Assembly (NCBI GenBank): GCA_030920305.1
Contig: JARLUB010000002.1
Location: 1-64,000 of the forward strand
DNA: 64,000 bases
Direction of reading: 5' to 3'
Source of the DNA: Eubacteriales bacterium SKADARSKE-1
Lineage (GTDB): Bacteria > Bacillota > Clostridia > Oscillospirales > Acutalibacteraceae
The notes under the pieces were generated by a model. That model saw only the letters and a program-made list of their open reading frames with translations. It was not told the DNA's origin and did no database searches. Made by a program: the position numbers and the translations under genes. The stretch's first letter is position 1; every line of letters begins with the position of its first letter. Below are positions 15,604 to 24,306 of this stretch, piece by piece.

Positions 15604-15790
15604 CGTGGAAATACTTAATACTACTCAAACTTTACTGCTAAAAGGGTTTGATAAGTATGCCTGCTAGTTTCTTTCTTTTTAGTACTTAAAAAGAAAGAAA
15701 CTAGCAGAGTGTTATCATAAGAATGCCCTTTATTAGAAAAAGCTGCGGAGTATTGCTTACCCTCAATACTTTGCCCTTTTATTTTATTAT
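15604..15790 (+). ncRNA. candidate rod-shaped small RNA with a perfect 20-bp apical stem
   Basis: No frame is open. CTGCTAGTTTCTTTCTTTTT (15661-15680) pairs without mismatch with 15688-15707 around a seven-base loop. Below it come TGATAA/TTATCA, GGG/CCC and CTA/TAG, an unpaired internal region, and a closing AATACT/AGTATT helix, giving a long rod with a central bubble. AGTATTG (15749-15755) can instead pair with CAATACT (15764-15770) to make a terminator-like hairpin before a T-rich tail. A promoter sits at the right place. The shape recalls 6S RNA, but no conserved 6S sequence was verified. A transposon relic is the alternative. Confidence 0.42.
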
Positions 15791-15991
15791 ATGTTCATCT
15801 AACCTATACTTCACATAAAATCCTATGCTTTCTGCTTCTATCCTTTTATTGGTTGCCATTCAATTGCTTTGAATATAACTTTCATTCTACTGATTATTTG
15901 TCAATAGGGCATAAATTGTTTGTAATTTATTGTTAAAAATAGTGCCAATAGCAGAACCCACCTGTAGTTCTAAATAGGAAATATAAATAAT

Positions 15992-16019
15992 TTGCCTTGT
16001 ATTAAAGTAGTTATATAAT
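15992..16019 (+). promoter_or_regulatory. promoter of the secreted-protein gene at 16050
   Basis: TTGCCT (15992-15997), 16 bases, TATAAT (16014-16019). Confidence 0.55.
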
Positions 16020-16049
16020 TTTTAATTTTTACATTGAAGGAGAAATAAG

Positions 16050-16781
16050 ATGAAAAAAGTGTTGTCAATTATTTTGATTATAGTTATGTCAATTTGTTCA
16101 ATGGGAGTAATTTCAATTTTTGCCGATGAGTCCGAAACAAAGGTTTTAGCTACTGCAGTAGAAGAAATTTTTGAAAGCTCCACAGTAGGCAAATCTGCAG
16201 TAATTGCACCCGAAGAGGTTTCAATTACAGAAAAACTTATTAATGACATAAGTAAACTTAAAGGAAACATCACGGCTTTAAACGAACCAGCTGTTGTTGA
16301 TTTTAAAAGTTTGCAGCCAATTTCACCAGTCAAAGGTTTTAAGCCAAATTTTTGTTTAAATAATAGTACAGATACTTACTTAGGACTAAGCTCTGAATTT
16401 TCTGCCGCATCTGCTACACCTGAAAAGCAAATGAGTTTTGAAGAAAAACTTAATATTTTTAAAAAAAATTATAATATGGTTTTTGCCAAATCATCAAAAG
16501 TTCCAATAACTCTTTCAGTGCAAAAACAATATCAAGAAATTATGAATAGGTGTAAAGATCCATCCTTTAAATTCTATCAAAGGCATATTAATAAAGTTGC
16601 CGGTGCTGCAATATTTCTAGAGCATATTAATAAGTCTACAATATTGGGCGGTATTTCTCGTCTAATTTCAATGGTAAACAAGGAGATGAACAGTTATACT
16701 GTTGTGGATTCTTTTTTTATAAAAAATAAATTCGTAATTGAAGCAATAAAACAAATGATTTTTTTATTGGTGACGGAGTGA
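16050..16781 (+). CDS. secreted protein related to the prophage cargo protein at 1081-2433
   Basis: A 243-residue protein behind AAGGAG. Signal peptide 1-25 with SMGVISIFA before D26, nearly the same as in the 450-residue protein at 1081-2433. Both then have a Ser/Thr/Glu-rich stretch and a KLKxNI segment, and later KQMSFEEKL/AQMSCEDLY followed by a helical region (QKQYQEIMNRCKD and QKQLEEAKERCD). It lacks the membrane helix and the repeat linker of the longer protein. No known family. It lies outside the prophage, in the accessory region, so this family is present at two loci. Confidence 0.7.
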   Translation: MKKVLSIILIIVMSICSMGVISIFADESETKVLATAVEEIFESSTVGKSAVIAPEEVSITEKLINDISKLKGNITALNEPAVVDFKSLQPISPVKGFKPNFCLNNSTDTYLGLSSEFSAASATPEKQMSFEEKLNIFKKNYNMVFAKSSKVPITLSVQKQYQEIMNRCKDPSFKFYQRHINKVAGAAIFLEHINKSTILGGISRLISMVNKEMNSYTVVDSFFIKNKFVIEAIKQMIFLLVTE

Positions 16782-17111
16782 CAATATTTGAAAGTTAGCT
16801 TGTGGATTAATGCTAATTACTACTATTTTTGTGAATGTTATTTAGAAGCTGTGGTGCAGAAGCTTCTAATTTAGCAAATTCAGCAACTGCAGTCACTTGC
16901 TACGTTGTTCCTTAAGCGAAAAGGATTTTTCAGTAGCTATGTAAGACCTATGGAACAAACACAGACGGTCGGATGATTTTTGATTTTAAATCATTTTGAC
17001 TATAAAAGATATAAAGGGCTAAGCCCTTTGGAGCCCCCCTTTTAGTGGCAAAAAATTCTTTCTAAAAATTTCTCTATAAATAATTGAAAAACTTATTTTG
17101 TTGCACAAGAA
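16782..17111. other. non-coding stretch, possible gene debris
   Basis: No supported gene. A short palindrome AAAGGGCT/AGCCCTTT lies near 17013-17030. Frames are full of stops. It marks the left edge of the tail-fibre cassette, where holin and amidase genes would be expected in a complete phage. Confidence 0.4.
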
Positions 17112-17131
17112 AGGCTGCTTTTTTAGCAGCC
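17112..17131 (-). terminator. hairpin after the tail-fibre cassette
   Basis: GGCTGCT pairs with AGCAGCC across six T/A bases, directly after the last small phage gene. The T-run on the minus strand is weak. Confidence 0.5.
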
Positions 17132-17239
17132 CTAATTATCAGCATCTAATAAAGCTTGAACGGCGGCTCTCCACCGCTCCGGCACATCATCAATTGTTTT
17201 CAAGCCTTTTTTTATCAAGTCATAATAAATTTGCGCCAT
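17132..17239 (-). CDS. CD1375-like small phage protein
   Basis: A 35-residue protein, MAQIYYDLIKKGLKTIDDV then PERWRAAVQALLDADN, too short for usual gene finders. It matches what I recall of the CD1375/XkdX-type small proteins found just after tail-fibre genes of clostridial phages, whose function is unknown. One base separates it from the next gene upstream, in the usual phage order. Confidence 0.7.
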   Translation of the reverse strand: MAQIYYDLIKKGLKTIDDVPERWRAAVQALLDADN

Positions 17240-17240
17240 T

Positions 17241-17471
17241 TTAAACACCCCCTACAACTAGTTCGGCAAGCTCGGCAATTGCTAGCTGCAACTGAGTAAT
17301 ATCATCCAGCGGCGCAGTTGTAAAATCTCCACCTTCAACGGAAAACCCACTAAAATTTGAAATACCTAAAAATGCTGAAATTATATTGTTGTTATCGTAA
17401 ACATTTATAAAATCTGCACCTTTCTCAGCTTTTGTACATTCAATACGCTCGTTATTTGCAATTAAATACAT
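17241..17471 (-). CDS. small phage tail-region protein
   Basis: A 76-residue protein between the tail fibre and the CD1375-like gene. MYLIANNERIECTKAEKGADFINVY is beta-rich and ends in a helix LTQLQLAIAELAELVVGG (in part). Such proteins are common behind BppU-type genes in Firmicute phages; a role in fibre assembly or as a connector is inferred from position. ATG 17471 is preceded by AAAGGGGTG. Confidence 0.62.
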   Translation of the reverse strand: MYLIANNERIECTKAEKGADFINVYDNNNIISAFLGISNFSGFSVEGGDFTTAPLDDITQLQLAIAELAELVVGGV

Positions 17472-17486
17472 TTTTTCACCCCTTTG

Positions 17487-19421
17487 TTAGCTTATATATT
17501 TGCCCCCTGCTATAATAGAGCCTCCAGTATCGAGCAAATATGCTGTCGTTGCAACACTGGCACCTATTAGATCTATCAACATAACTAAGGACCCGTCCCC
17601 ACTTTTTACGCCATATGTATTTCCACTTCCAAGGTTCGAGCCTCTTATTCTAATAAAAGAGCCGCCGGTGACGCTGTACATATATAATTTGTTCGATGAC
17701 GAACAAACAAAAACTTCTCCTCTTGACCCTGCCAAAAATCCTATTCCAACATCTGCCGCACCAGCGACTGTACAGTAATATACCTGCACAAAATTTGATG
17801 TGTAAGTTTCTATAGCCCTAGTTGTAGTAGTAGACACGTTTAAGCCATTTAAAAATAATTTCATATGGCAATTTTCTATGTGTATTTGTCCAGTTATTGT
17901 ATAGCTTGTGCTAAGTGCGGAGGCAGTATTGCCGTATAAGGAAAACGACCCACCGCCAAAAAAACCTTTAATTGTAACAACCTCGGCATAAGTGCCCGTA
18001 GCTAGATAAATTTTTACATCATGGTTGATACATTTCGGTAAAACGTTGATTGCATGCTGGATGGTCTTGAACGGGTACGAAGATGAGCCCGCGTTAGTGT
18101 CACTTCCGGTTGACGCATTTATATAGTATGTAATATCCGCGCTTGTCTGTTCAACCCCGTGCAAGTTTGAAATAGCAGTTGTTGCAGTTGTTGCGCCGGT
18201 TCCGCCGTTTGAAATAGCTATTTGGCAGCTAGGGTTACTTGTAAAAATTTTATTCCACGTTATAGTGCTATTACTTGAATTGTATTCAGCCAAATAATAA
18301 TCAACACCATTTGTTCCAGAGCTTAATGATTTGTTAAATATTATTTTTATTTTACTAGAATTGACTTTTTCTATTTCCATAACCCCATAACTGCATGGTG
18401 CATCTGTAAGTGTATTTGACTGAACTTCTACATCTATTATAGTTCTTGAATTATTCGGCATAGCTTGAACAACCTGTACTGTAGTGCATGGATAAGACAA
18501 ACCTAAATCAGTTATGCTCGAATATGTTTTATATATCCCATCAAATTCTGAATCCAATTCATTTATAGCACCTACAACTGTTTTTGATGTTGTTGTTAAA
18601 CTTGACAAGCTTCCAATATTTCCTGTTATATTTGAGCATGTTGTAGATACCCCACTAATGTCTGAATCTAATTCATTTATAGCGCCTACAACTGTTTTTG
18701 CTGTTGTTGTTAAGTTTGAAGTACTTCCTACATCTGTAAAATTTATTGCATCAGTTATTCCATACCCTGAAAGAGTCGTTGGGGTATTTCCAATTTCAGA
18801 AAAAGCGTAGCTAGGCTTTAATTCTGCTTTTGCCCAACTTGGAACGGTTGGGTCTGTCTCTACAGATGTTAAAAGTTTACCTTTTGAATCTAGTGCTGCT
18901 ACTCCGTTGGCTGCGTTTTTTTCAGAACAAGGAATTGCATTTATTTGAGAGACCGTTAATTTATGGGGGTTAGAAGTATCATTTAAATGAGCTGTTATAG
19001 CATCCATGTTTTCTTCCATTTCATGATACACAGTACTTTCTGATAAACTTTCCTCAACAGCTTCCCCAAGCGACGGCATTATGTAAATATTAATACCACT
19101 TGCAACAAGAGTATAGCCAGCTTGGTCAATTATAACTATCTCACAATCTTTGAGTAACCCAGTAACAGCACTCATTTGAGATGTCAGTCCCACCTGAACA
19201 ATTCCCTCGGTTGCATCAATTATTGTAGCATTATTAAATATTAACTTGCCATCAGGTTTTTCGGCCTGAAATTTTACAGTTTTTCCAGTTAAATCAATAT
19301 TACCATTTTCATCAATTAACTTAATAGTTAAAAACCTGCTATTCACTTCTCCCTGTACCGCAGTAACTGTTTCACAACCTTTTTTCCAGACATCTAAAAT
19401 GATTTTTTTATTTGTCAACAT
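17487..19421 (-). CDS. phage baseplate upper protein / tail fibre (BppU N-terminus, beta-helix C-terminus)
   Basis: A 644-residue protein. ATG 19421 lies behind GGAGGTGTCA. Residues 1 to about 125 match the BppU/DUF2479 domain (KTVKFQAEKPDGKLIFNNAT, CEIVIIDQAGYTLVASG), which fixes receptor-binding fibres to the baseplate. Then NPHKLTVSQINA and KGKLLTS collar-like repeats, two copies of the TVVGAINELDS unit, GGTGATTA, and a C-terminal right-handed beta-helix (pectin-lyase fold: YYINASTGSDTNAGSSSYPF) likely to bind a surface glycan. No other morphogenesis gene is near, so this is an isolated cassette. Confidence 0.85.
   Translation of the reverse strand: MLTNKKIILDVWKKGCETVTAVQGEVNSRFLTIKLIDENGNIDLTGKTVKFQAEKPDGKLIFNNATIIDATEGIVQVGLTSQMSAVTGLLKDCEIVIIDQAGYTLVASGINIYIMPSLGEAVEESLSESTVYHEMEENMDAITAHLNDTSNPHKLTVSQINAIPCSEKNAANGVAALDSKGKLLTSVETDPTVPSWAKAELKPSYAFSEIGNTPTTLSGYGITDAINFTDVGSTSNLTTTAKTVVGAINELDSDISGVSTTCSNITGNIGSLSSLTTTSKTVVGAINELDSEFDGIYKTYSSITDLGLSYPCTTVQVVQAMPNNSRTIIDVEVQSNTLTDAPCSYGVMEIEKVNSSKIKIIFNKSLSSGTNGVDYYLAEYNSSNSTITWNKIFTSNPSCQIAISNGGTGATTATTAISNLHGVEQTSADITYYINASTGSDTNAGSSSYPFKTIQHAINVLPKCINHDVKIYLATGTYAEVVTIKGFFGGGSFSLYGNTASALSTSYTITGQIHIENCHMKLFLNGLNVSTTTTRAIETYTSNFVQVYYCTVAGAADVGIGFLAGSRGEVFVCSSSNKLYMYSVTGGSFIRIRGSNLGSGNTYGVKSGDGSLVMLIDLIGASVATTAYLLDTGGSIIAGGKYIS
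18547..18721 (-). repeat. two direct repeats within the tail-fibre gene
   Basis: Units starting at 18547 and 18661 (114 bases apart, about 60 bases each, near-identical) encode two copies of the TTxKTVVGAINELDS segment of the shaft. Confidence 0.75.
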
Positions 19422-19433
19422 TGACACCTCCAC

Positions 19434-20319
19434 TAAATAATCCCCTGATTTTAACTGATGAATTATAGTAACTAAAAGTTTAGGCTTTCTAATACAACAT
19501 TAAAAATCCTTAATTTTTGCTCTATAATAAACAACTTGACTAAAACTTTTATTAGACCATTTTTCAAACATTACAAACCATAAATTTAAAAGGATTACTT
19601 AGAAAGGAAATTTAGACTAGTTTAAGAAGTTTAATAATTATTATTTAGAACATAGATTACGGTAAATTAAAAACAAACTTAGCTAAATTTTTTATTACTA
19701 ACAACCTTAATAAAAGGTAGTGTCATATTAAAGCTATCCACTGCAACTCTAAAATATCAAATCCAAGATAGTCAGCATTAAAGCCACAGAAGAACTTGGT
19801 AACGCATCATGGTTATTCTAATTCCCCAAACCAAGATACTATTCACAGATTGATTTTTATGAACAGCATCTTTTTTACCTTTGGGTACATTTATTTGTAT
19901 CGCTGCAAGCATGTCTGTTTCCAACTTATTTTCTTTTTACGGCGTACTTAGGGGTACTTATTGCTTTTAAAATTAAACTTTAATACCTTGTTATGCAACA
20001 TACCAAAAAGTATAATTATATAATTCCTTTATGAAGTTTAAAGGAATATGTAACCCTTAAAAATGTAAGTGTAACAATATGTAAATTATTAGACATATAA
20101 TAATTTACATATTTACAAAAAAAGAAACTCTCAATATTATGAGAGTTTCTTCTTTATGCACTTTTATAAAATTCAATCGAACAAATATTTTCTAAACTTT
20201 TGTTAACCCTTCTTGTATTTGTATGCCAGTCTTTACAAACGTTCACCTTTCGTGTAATAGCATATGCCCGTTTAAAAGTGATGTATAAAATAAAAAGGTA
20301 TGAATATTAAAAAATAAGT
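19434..20319. other. non-coding stretch with possible degraded frame and a terminator
   Basis: No supported gene. Between about 19772 and 19980 one plus-strand frame is open apart from a single stop, which may be debris. At 20121-20156 a bidirectional hairpin (AGAAACTCTCA/TGAGAGTTTCT) with T-runs on both strands forms a likely terminator. Confidence 0.45.
20121..20156. terminator. bidirectional terminator
   Basis: AGAAACTCTCA pairs with TGAGAGTTTCT around ATATTA, with A-run before and T-run after. It may end the mpg transcript (minus strand). Confidence 0.6.
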
Positions 20320-20925
20320 TTATTTCATAATAAATCTCCACAATTTGTTTTTGTATTCATCAGTTGCATAATCTATACCAACTCGTTTTGCTAAACTGTA
20401 GTCGCACTTATAGTTATCATCTTCAATCCAAAGCTTATCAGAAGTAATTAAATTTTCTCCATTTAAAGATCTGTCAATATTTAAAGATTTAGTAAGTTTA
20501 CCAGGCCCATTTAATTTTTGATTAATTTTTATTTTAAAATTTTTTTCTATGCTTTGATCCTTAAGCACTAAATTACTTTTATTTTGAAAAAACTTAAAGT
20601 TAGCAGGAGATGATATAAATTCACAACCCTGAATTAAAACAGCCTCAGGTGAATTTTTTTTGCCGCTTACAATGTTTAGCATATTATGCATGCCATAACA
20701 AAGATATATATATGTAAATCCGCCAGCTTCGTACATTATTTTGTTTCTGTCAGTTTTTCCTTTGCTGGCATGGCATGCTGTATCAAATTTGCCAAAATAT
20801 GCTTCTGTTTCTGCAATTCGAACTTTTATAATGTTGCCGTCAATTTTTCTACAAAGAATCATTCCTAAAAGTTTTGGGGCTAGATCTAATGCATTTAAAC
20901 TATATATTTTTTTCTCAAGTCTCAT
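20320..20925 (-). CDS. 3-methyladenine DNA glycosylase (Aag/Mpg family)
   Basis: A 201-residue protein from ATG 20925 behind AGGAGA; an ATG eight codons earlier also has a weak RBS. It removes alkylated purines as the first step of base-excision repair. Family motifs: DLAPKLLGMILCRKIDG, RIAETEAYFGKFDTACHASKGKT with the catalytic Glu, TYIYLCYGMHNMLNIV, then GPGKLTKSLNI and the RVGIDYA ending. Length is normal. A thioredoxin gene lies directly upstream on the same strand. Confidence 0.93.
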   Translation of the reverse strand: MRLEKKIYSLNALDLAPKLLGMILCRKIDGNIIKVRIAETEAYFGKFDTACHASKGKTDRNKIMYEAGGFTYIYLCYGMHNMLNIVSGKKNSPEAVLIQGCEFISSPANFKFFQNKSNLVLKDQSIEKNFKIKINQKLNGPGKLTKSLNIDRSLNGENLITSDKLWIEDDNYKCDYSLAKRVGIDYATDEYKNKLWRFIMK

Positions 20926-20960
20926 ACTTTTAAGTCTCCTGAAATTCATTAAGTTCCTTC

Positions 20961-21290
20961 TTATTTTGCAGATGCAGTTGCATCCTTTAGCATATCTATT
21001 ATTTTTTCCTTTTTCAATACACCAACGGAACTATTGATAACTTTATTATTTTTTATTAAAACAAGAGTAGGGACGACGTCAATTTGAAAACTTTTTGCAA
21101 TATCACTTTCTTTGTCTATATCTAATTTACATATTTTCACATTGTCAACTTCATTTGCAATCATGTCAATAACTGGTGCCAACATTTTGCAGTGTCCACA
21201 CCAAGAGGCAAAAAAATCTATTAAGACAGGGATTTGTGATTTTTTAACTTCGCTTTCAAAATTATCTTTAGTTAATATTGTAATTGACAT
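20961..21290 (-). CDS. trxA: thioredoxin with a CGHC active site
   Basis: A 109-residue single-domain thioredoxin without signal peptide. The active site reads WCGHC (residues 30-34) rather than the usual WCGPC. The cis-Pro VVPTLVL and the GVLKKEKI end are as usual. CGHC is the motif of protein disulphide isomerases and raises the redox potential, favouring disulphide exchange. It probably reduces cytoplasmic protein disulphides. It is 12 bases past a ribosome binding site (AGGAGAA) and upstream of the glycosylase gene. Confidence 0.92.
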   Translation of the reverse strand: MSITILTKDNFESEVKKSQIPVLIDFFASWCGHCKMLAPVIDMIANEVDNVKICKLDIDKESDIAKSFQIDVVPTLVLIKNNKVINSSVGVLKKEKIIDMLKDATASAK

Positions 21291-21387
21291 ATAAATTTTC
21301 TCCTTTATTTTTTATTCTTTTATATTTTACACAAGTAAGAGTCTAAAATACATAAAGTTTATTTAATTCTAAACAAAAAGAAAATTA

Positions 21388-21424
21388 GAAAAAGAGCTTA
21401 AATAATAACTAAAAGCTCTTTTAA
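21388..21424 (-). terminator. terminator of the zinc-ribbon membrane gene
   Basis: AAAGAGCTT/AAGCTCTTT hairpin with T-rich sequence on the minus strand, just after the stop at 21433. Confidence 0.7.
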
Positions 21425-21432
21425 GTTGTAAT

Positions 21433-21924
21433 TTATTTTATGATTTTAAAATTTCCTATTAAAGGTAACTTTTTTGCTTTCCCTGAAACAGCATTAATGA
21501 TACCTATAATGGAAAGAATAAAAATTACTAAACTGAATAACATTAAAATTATTGAAAAAAATTCTGGTGTTGTTTTGTAGGCAATTCCGTATTCATATCT
21601 TGTAGTAGCAAATAAATTGGCTATTGCTGACAATATAAAATGTATAATTCCTAAAACTAACAAGTTTACACCTTGTACAACATGAAAATGAGCATATTTT
21701 GACTTTGGTGCTGCAAATATGGGGATTAAAACCAATATACTTAAGTAAGACAGAAGAGCAAAAAATTTATTTTTGTCAATATCTTCTTCATCAAAAGTAT
21801 CTACTTCTGGCTCCGAGTTGTTTTTTTGATTTTGGGTTGTATTTTCCTCTAAATTTGCACCACATTTAGGACATACTTTTTCTTCTTCTGTAAGATCAGC
21901 ACCACATTTTTGACATTTTGCCAT
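21433..21924 (-). CDS. zinc-ribbon plus DUF4870-type membrane protein
   Basis: A 163-residue protein. N-terminal zinc ribbon CQKCGADL...CPKCGANL (Cys pairs at 4/7 and 18/21), an acidic linker, then three to four hydrophobic helices with KYAHFHVVQGVNLLVLG, the hallmark of the DUF4870/Tic20-like family, and an end with NAVSGKAKKLPLIGNFKI. Its function in bacteria is not established. Own terminator and RBS (GGAGGG); single gene, divergent from pgk. Confidence 0.8.
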   Translation of the reverse strand: MAKCQKCGADLTEEEKVCPKCGANLEENTTQNQKNNSEPEVDTFDEEDIDKNKFFALLSYLSILVLIPIFAAPKSKYAHFHVVQGVNLLVLGIIHFILSAIANLFATTRYEYGIAYKTTPEFFSIILMLFSLVIFILSIIGIINAVSGKAKKLPLIGNFKIIK

Positions 21925-22117
21925 AAAAAGCCCTCCTTAAAAATTTTTAGAGTATAAATTAAGGTAGAGTATCACTTCCTTACAAAGTAAAGCTTATGTA
22001 TAAAAATAACTTAACTATATTATGCCAATAATTTTTATAAAAGTCCACATTTTTGTTAAATTTTTTAAAAATATTATCATAGTTTAATATTATCAATTAT
22101 AATTATCATTATTACTC

Positions 22118-22146
22118 TTGAAAAAAAAAACGTTTTGATATAAAAT
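22118..22146 (+). promoter_or_regulatory. promoter of the glycolytic operon
   Basis: TTGAAA (22118-22123) and TAAAAT (22141-22146) with 17 bases between, 40 bases before pgk. Confidence 0.45.
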
Positions 22147-22185
22147 ATACAAAGTTATATTCTAAAGATTGAGAGGAAAGTATAG

Positions 22186-23382
22186 ATGAGCTACTTAAAT
22201 AAAAAAACAGTTTCAGATATAAATGTTTCCGAAAAAACAGTTTTTATTCGGTGTGATTTTAATGTTCCTTTTGATGAGTTTGGCAATATAGCAGATACAA
22301 AACGTATTGATGAGTCTTTAACGACAATAAAATATTTGTTAAAACAAAATGCTAAGGTAATACTTTGTTCACATTTGGGTAGACCAAAAGGTGAATTTAA
22401 TAAAAAATATTCACTTCAGCCAGTTGCAAAATATCTTTCCAAAGTCTTAGGGCAAGAAGTGAAGATGGCAAATGATGTTATAGGGGTAAGTGCAAAAAGT
22501 TTAGCGGCCTCTTTGAAAAATGGAGAAATTTTGTTACTTGAAAATGTTAGATTTTCTCCCGAAGAAGAAAAAAATTCTCCTGAATTTGCAAAAGAACTGG
22601 CGTCACTTGCAGAAATTTATGTAAATGATGCTTTTGGGACAGCACATAGAAAGCATGCTTCAACAGTAGGTATAGCTTCTTATTTACCTGCAGTTAGCGG
22701 ATTTTTAATAGATAAAGAATTAAAAGTGATGGGCAAGGCGCTAACTGATCCTAAGCGGCCTTTTGTGGCAATATTGGGAGGAGCAAAGGTATCAGATAAA
22801 ATAGGTGTTATAAATAACCTTTTACAAAAAGTGGATACACTCATTATTGGTGGGGGTATGGCATATACTTTTATGAATGCCTTAGGTTATTCTATTGGTG
22901 AATCAATTTGTGAAGTTGATAAAATAACTTTAGCAAGAGATATTATGGTAAAAGCAAAAGAACAAGATGTTAAATTTTTAGTTCCAGTTGATAACAAAGT
23001 GGGTATAGAGTATAAATCCGATACGGAATATAAAGTAGTTGAGTCTGACAGTATTCCTGAAGGATGGATGGGACTTGATATTGGTCCGAAAACTGAAAAA
23101 TTGTTTGCTCAAGCATTGGAAGGGGCAGGGACGATCGTTTGGAATGGACCTATGGGTGTCTCTGAATGGGAAAATTTTGCAAGTGGAACATTAGCTGTTG
23201 CCAAAGCAGTGGCTGAAAGTGGTGCTATTTCTATTGTTGGAGGGGGAGACTCTGCTGCAGCTGTTGAAAAATTAGGTTACTCTGATAAAATGACTCACAT
23301 ATCCACCGGTGGGGGAGCCTCATTAATGTTTTTAGAAGGCAAAGAACTTCCAGGAATAGCTGTATTAGAAGACAAAGATTAA
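22186..23382 (+). CDS. pgk: phosphoglycerate kinase
   Basis: A 398-residue enzyme transferring phosphate from 1,3-bisphosphoglycerate to ADP in glycolysis. [73 protein letters not shown] and [18 protein letters not shown] are all in their usual order. RBS GAGAGG, ATG. It heads a pgk-tpiA-gpmI run; gap is not in the window. Confidence 0.98.
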   Translation: MSYLNKKTVSDINVSEKTVFIRCDFNVPFDEFGNIADTKRIDESLTTIKYLLKQNAKVILCSHLGRPKGEFNKKYSLQPVAKYLSKVLGQEVKMANDVIGVSAKSLAASLKNGEILLLENVRFSPEEEKNSPEFAKELASLAEIYVNDAFGTAHRKHASTVGIASYLPAVSGFLIDKELKVMGKALTDPKRPFVAILGGAKVSDKIGVINNLLQKVDTLIIGGGMAYTFMNALGYSIGESICEVDKITLARDIMVKAKEQDVKFLVPVDNKVGIEYKSDTEYKVVESDSIPEGWMGLDIGPKTEKLFAQALEGAGTIVWNGPMGVSEWENFASGTLAVAKAVAESGAISIVGGGDSAAAVEKLGYSDKMTHISTGGGASLMFLEGKELPGIAVLEDKD

Positions 23383-23447
23383 GCTAATTATTACCTAAGT
23401 AGCGCAAGACATAATTTGGTCTATTTGCAACTAAAGGAGAAATTTCT

Positions 23448-24215
23448 ATGAACAAGCTTCTTAGAACCCCTGTGATAGCTGGAAATTGGAAAATGAATAA
23501 AAATTGTGAAGAAACAAAAAATTTAATTGAAGAGATTACTCCTCTTGTAAAAAAAGCTAATTGCAAAATAGTATTGTGTGTGCCATATACTGATTTGTTG
23601 CCGGCTTTAAGTGTAGCAGCTAACACTAATATAAAAATTGGTGCGCAAAATTGTCATTTTGAAGATCATGGAGCCTTTACCGGAGAAATTTCAGCAAAGA
23701 TGCTAAGTTCAATGGGAGTAGAATATGTTGTAATTGGGCATAGTGAGAGAAGAATGTATTTTTCTGAAACGGATATTACAGTAAATAAAAAAATAAAAGC
23801 TGCAATAAAAGAGAAGCTCAATGTAATATTGTGTGTTGGAGAATCCTTAGAACAGCGAGAACAGAACATTACTTTTGAGGTGATATCTACCCAGCTTAAA
23901 ATTGCATTTAAAGATATTATTAATGAAGATTTAGAAAAAATAATAGTAGCCTATGAGCCTATTTGGGCAATAGGAACTGGTAAAACAGCAACTTCTGAGC
24001 AAGCTGAGGAAGTTTGCTATTTTATTCGCGAAATTATAAAACAGCTGTATGATAAAAAAGGTGCAGATTCTATGAGCATTCTTTATGGTGGCTCAATGAA
24101 TGCTAAAAATGCAAAGGAACTTTTATTGCAGAATAATATTGATGGTGGGCTAATTGGTGGGGCATCACTTAAATCTGCTGATTTTTCAGAAATTGTTAAA
24201 GAAGCTGATGCATAA
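23448..24215 (+). CDS. tpiA: triosephosphate isomerase
   Basis: A 255-residue TIM barrel interconverting dihydroxyacetone phosphate and glyceraldehyde 3-phosphate. Catalytic Lys in GNWKMNK, His in VIGHSERR, Glu in AYEPIWAIGTGKTA, phosphate loop YGGSMNAKNA and GGLIGGASL. RBS AAAGGAGA, 65 bases after pgk. Confidence 0.98.
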   Translation: MNKLLRTPVIAGNWKMNKNCEETKNLIEEITPLVKKANCKIVLCVPYTDLLPALSVAANTNIKIGAQNCHFEDHGAFTGEISAKMLSSMGVEYVVIGHSERRMYFSETDITVNKKIKAAIKEKLNVILCVGESLEQREQNITFEVISTQLKIAFKDIINEDLEKIIVAYEPIWAIGTGKTATSEQAEEVCYFIREIIKQLYDKKGADSMSILYGGSMNAKNAKELLLQNNIDGGLIGGASLKSADFSEIVKEADA

Positions 24216-24306
24216 GGCAATTAAGCTATGGTGACTTGTTTTTTGCTTTTATAAGTGCTCTTAATATTTTGGTAGTTTATAAAGACTAAAGGGGATGTAG
24301 CAAAAT

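Noticed and set aside
19772-19980. Degraded reading frame after the tail fibre gene
   Set aside because: It has an internal stop, no start with RBS and no recognisable similarity.
11375-20319. Genomic island integrated at tRNA-Cys
   Set aside because: I found no repeat of the tRNA 3' end and no integrase in the interval.
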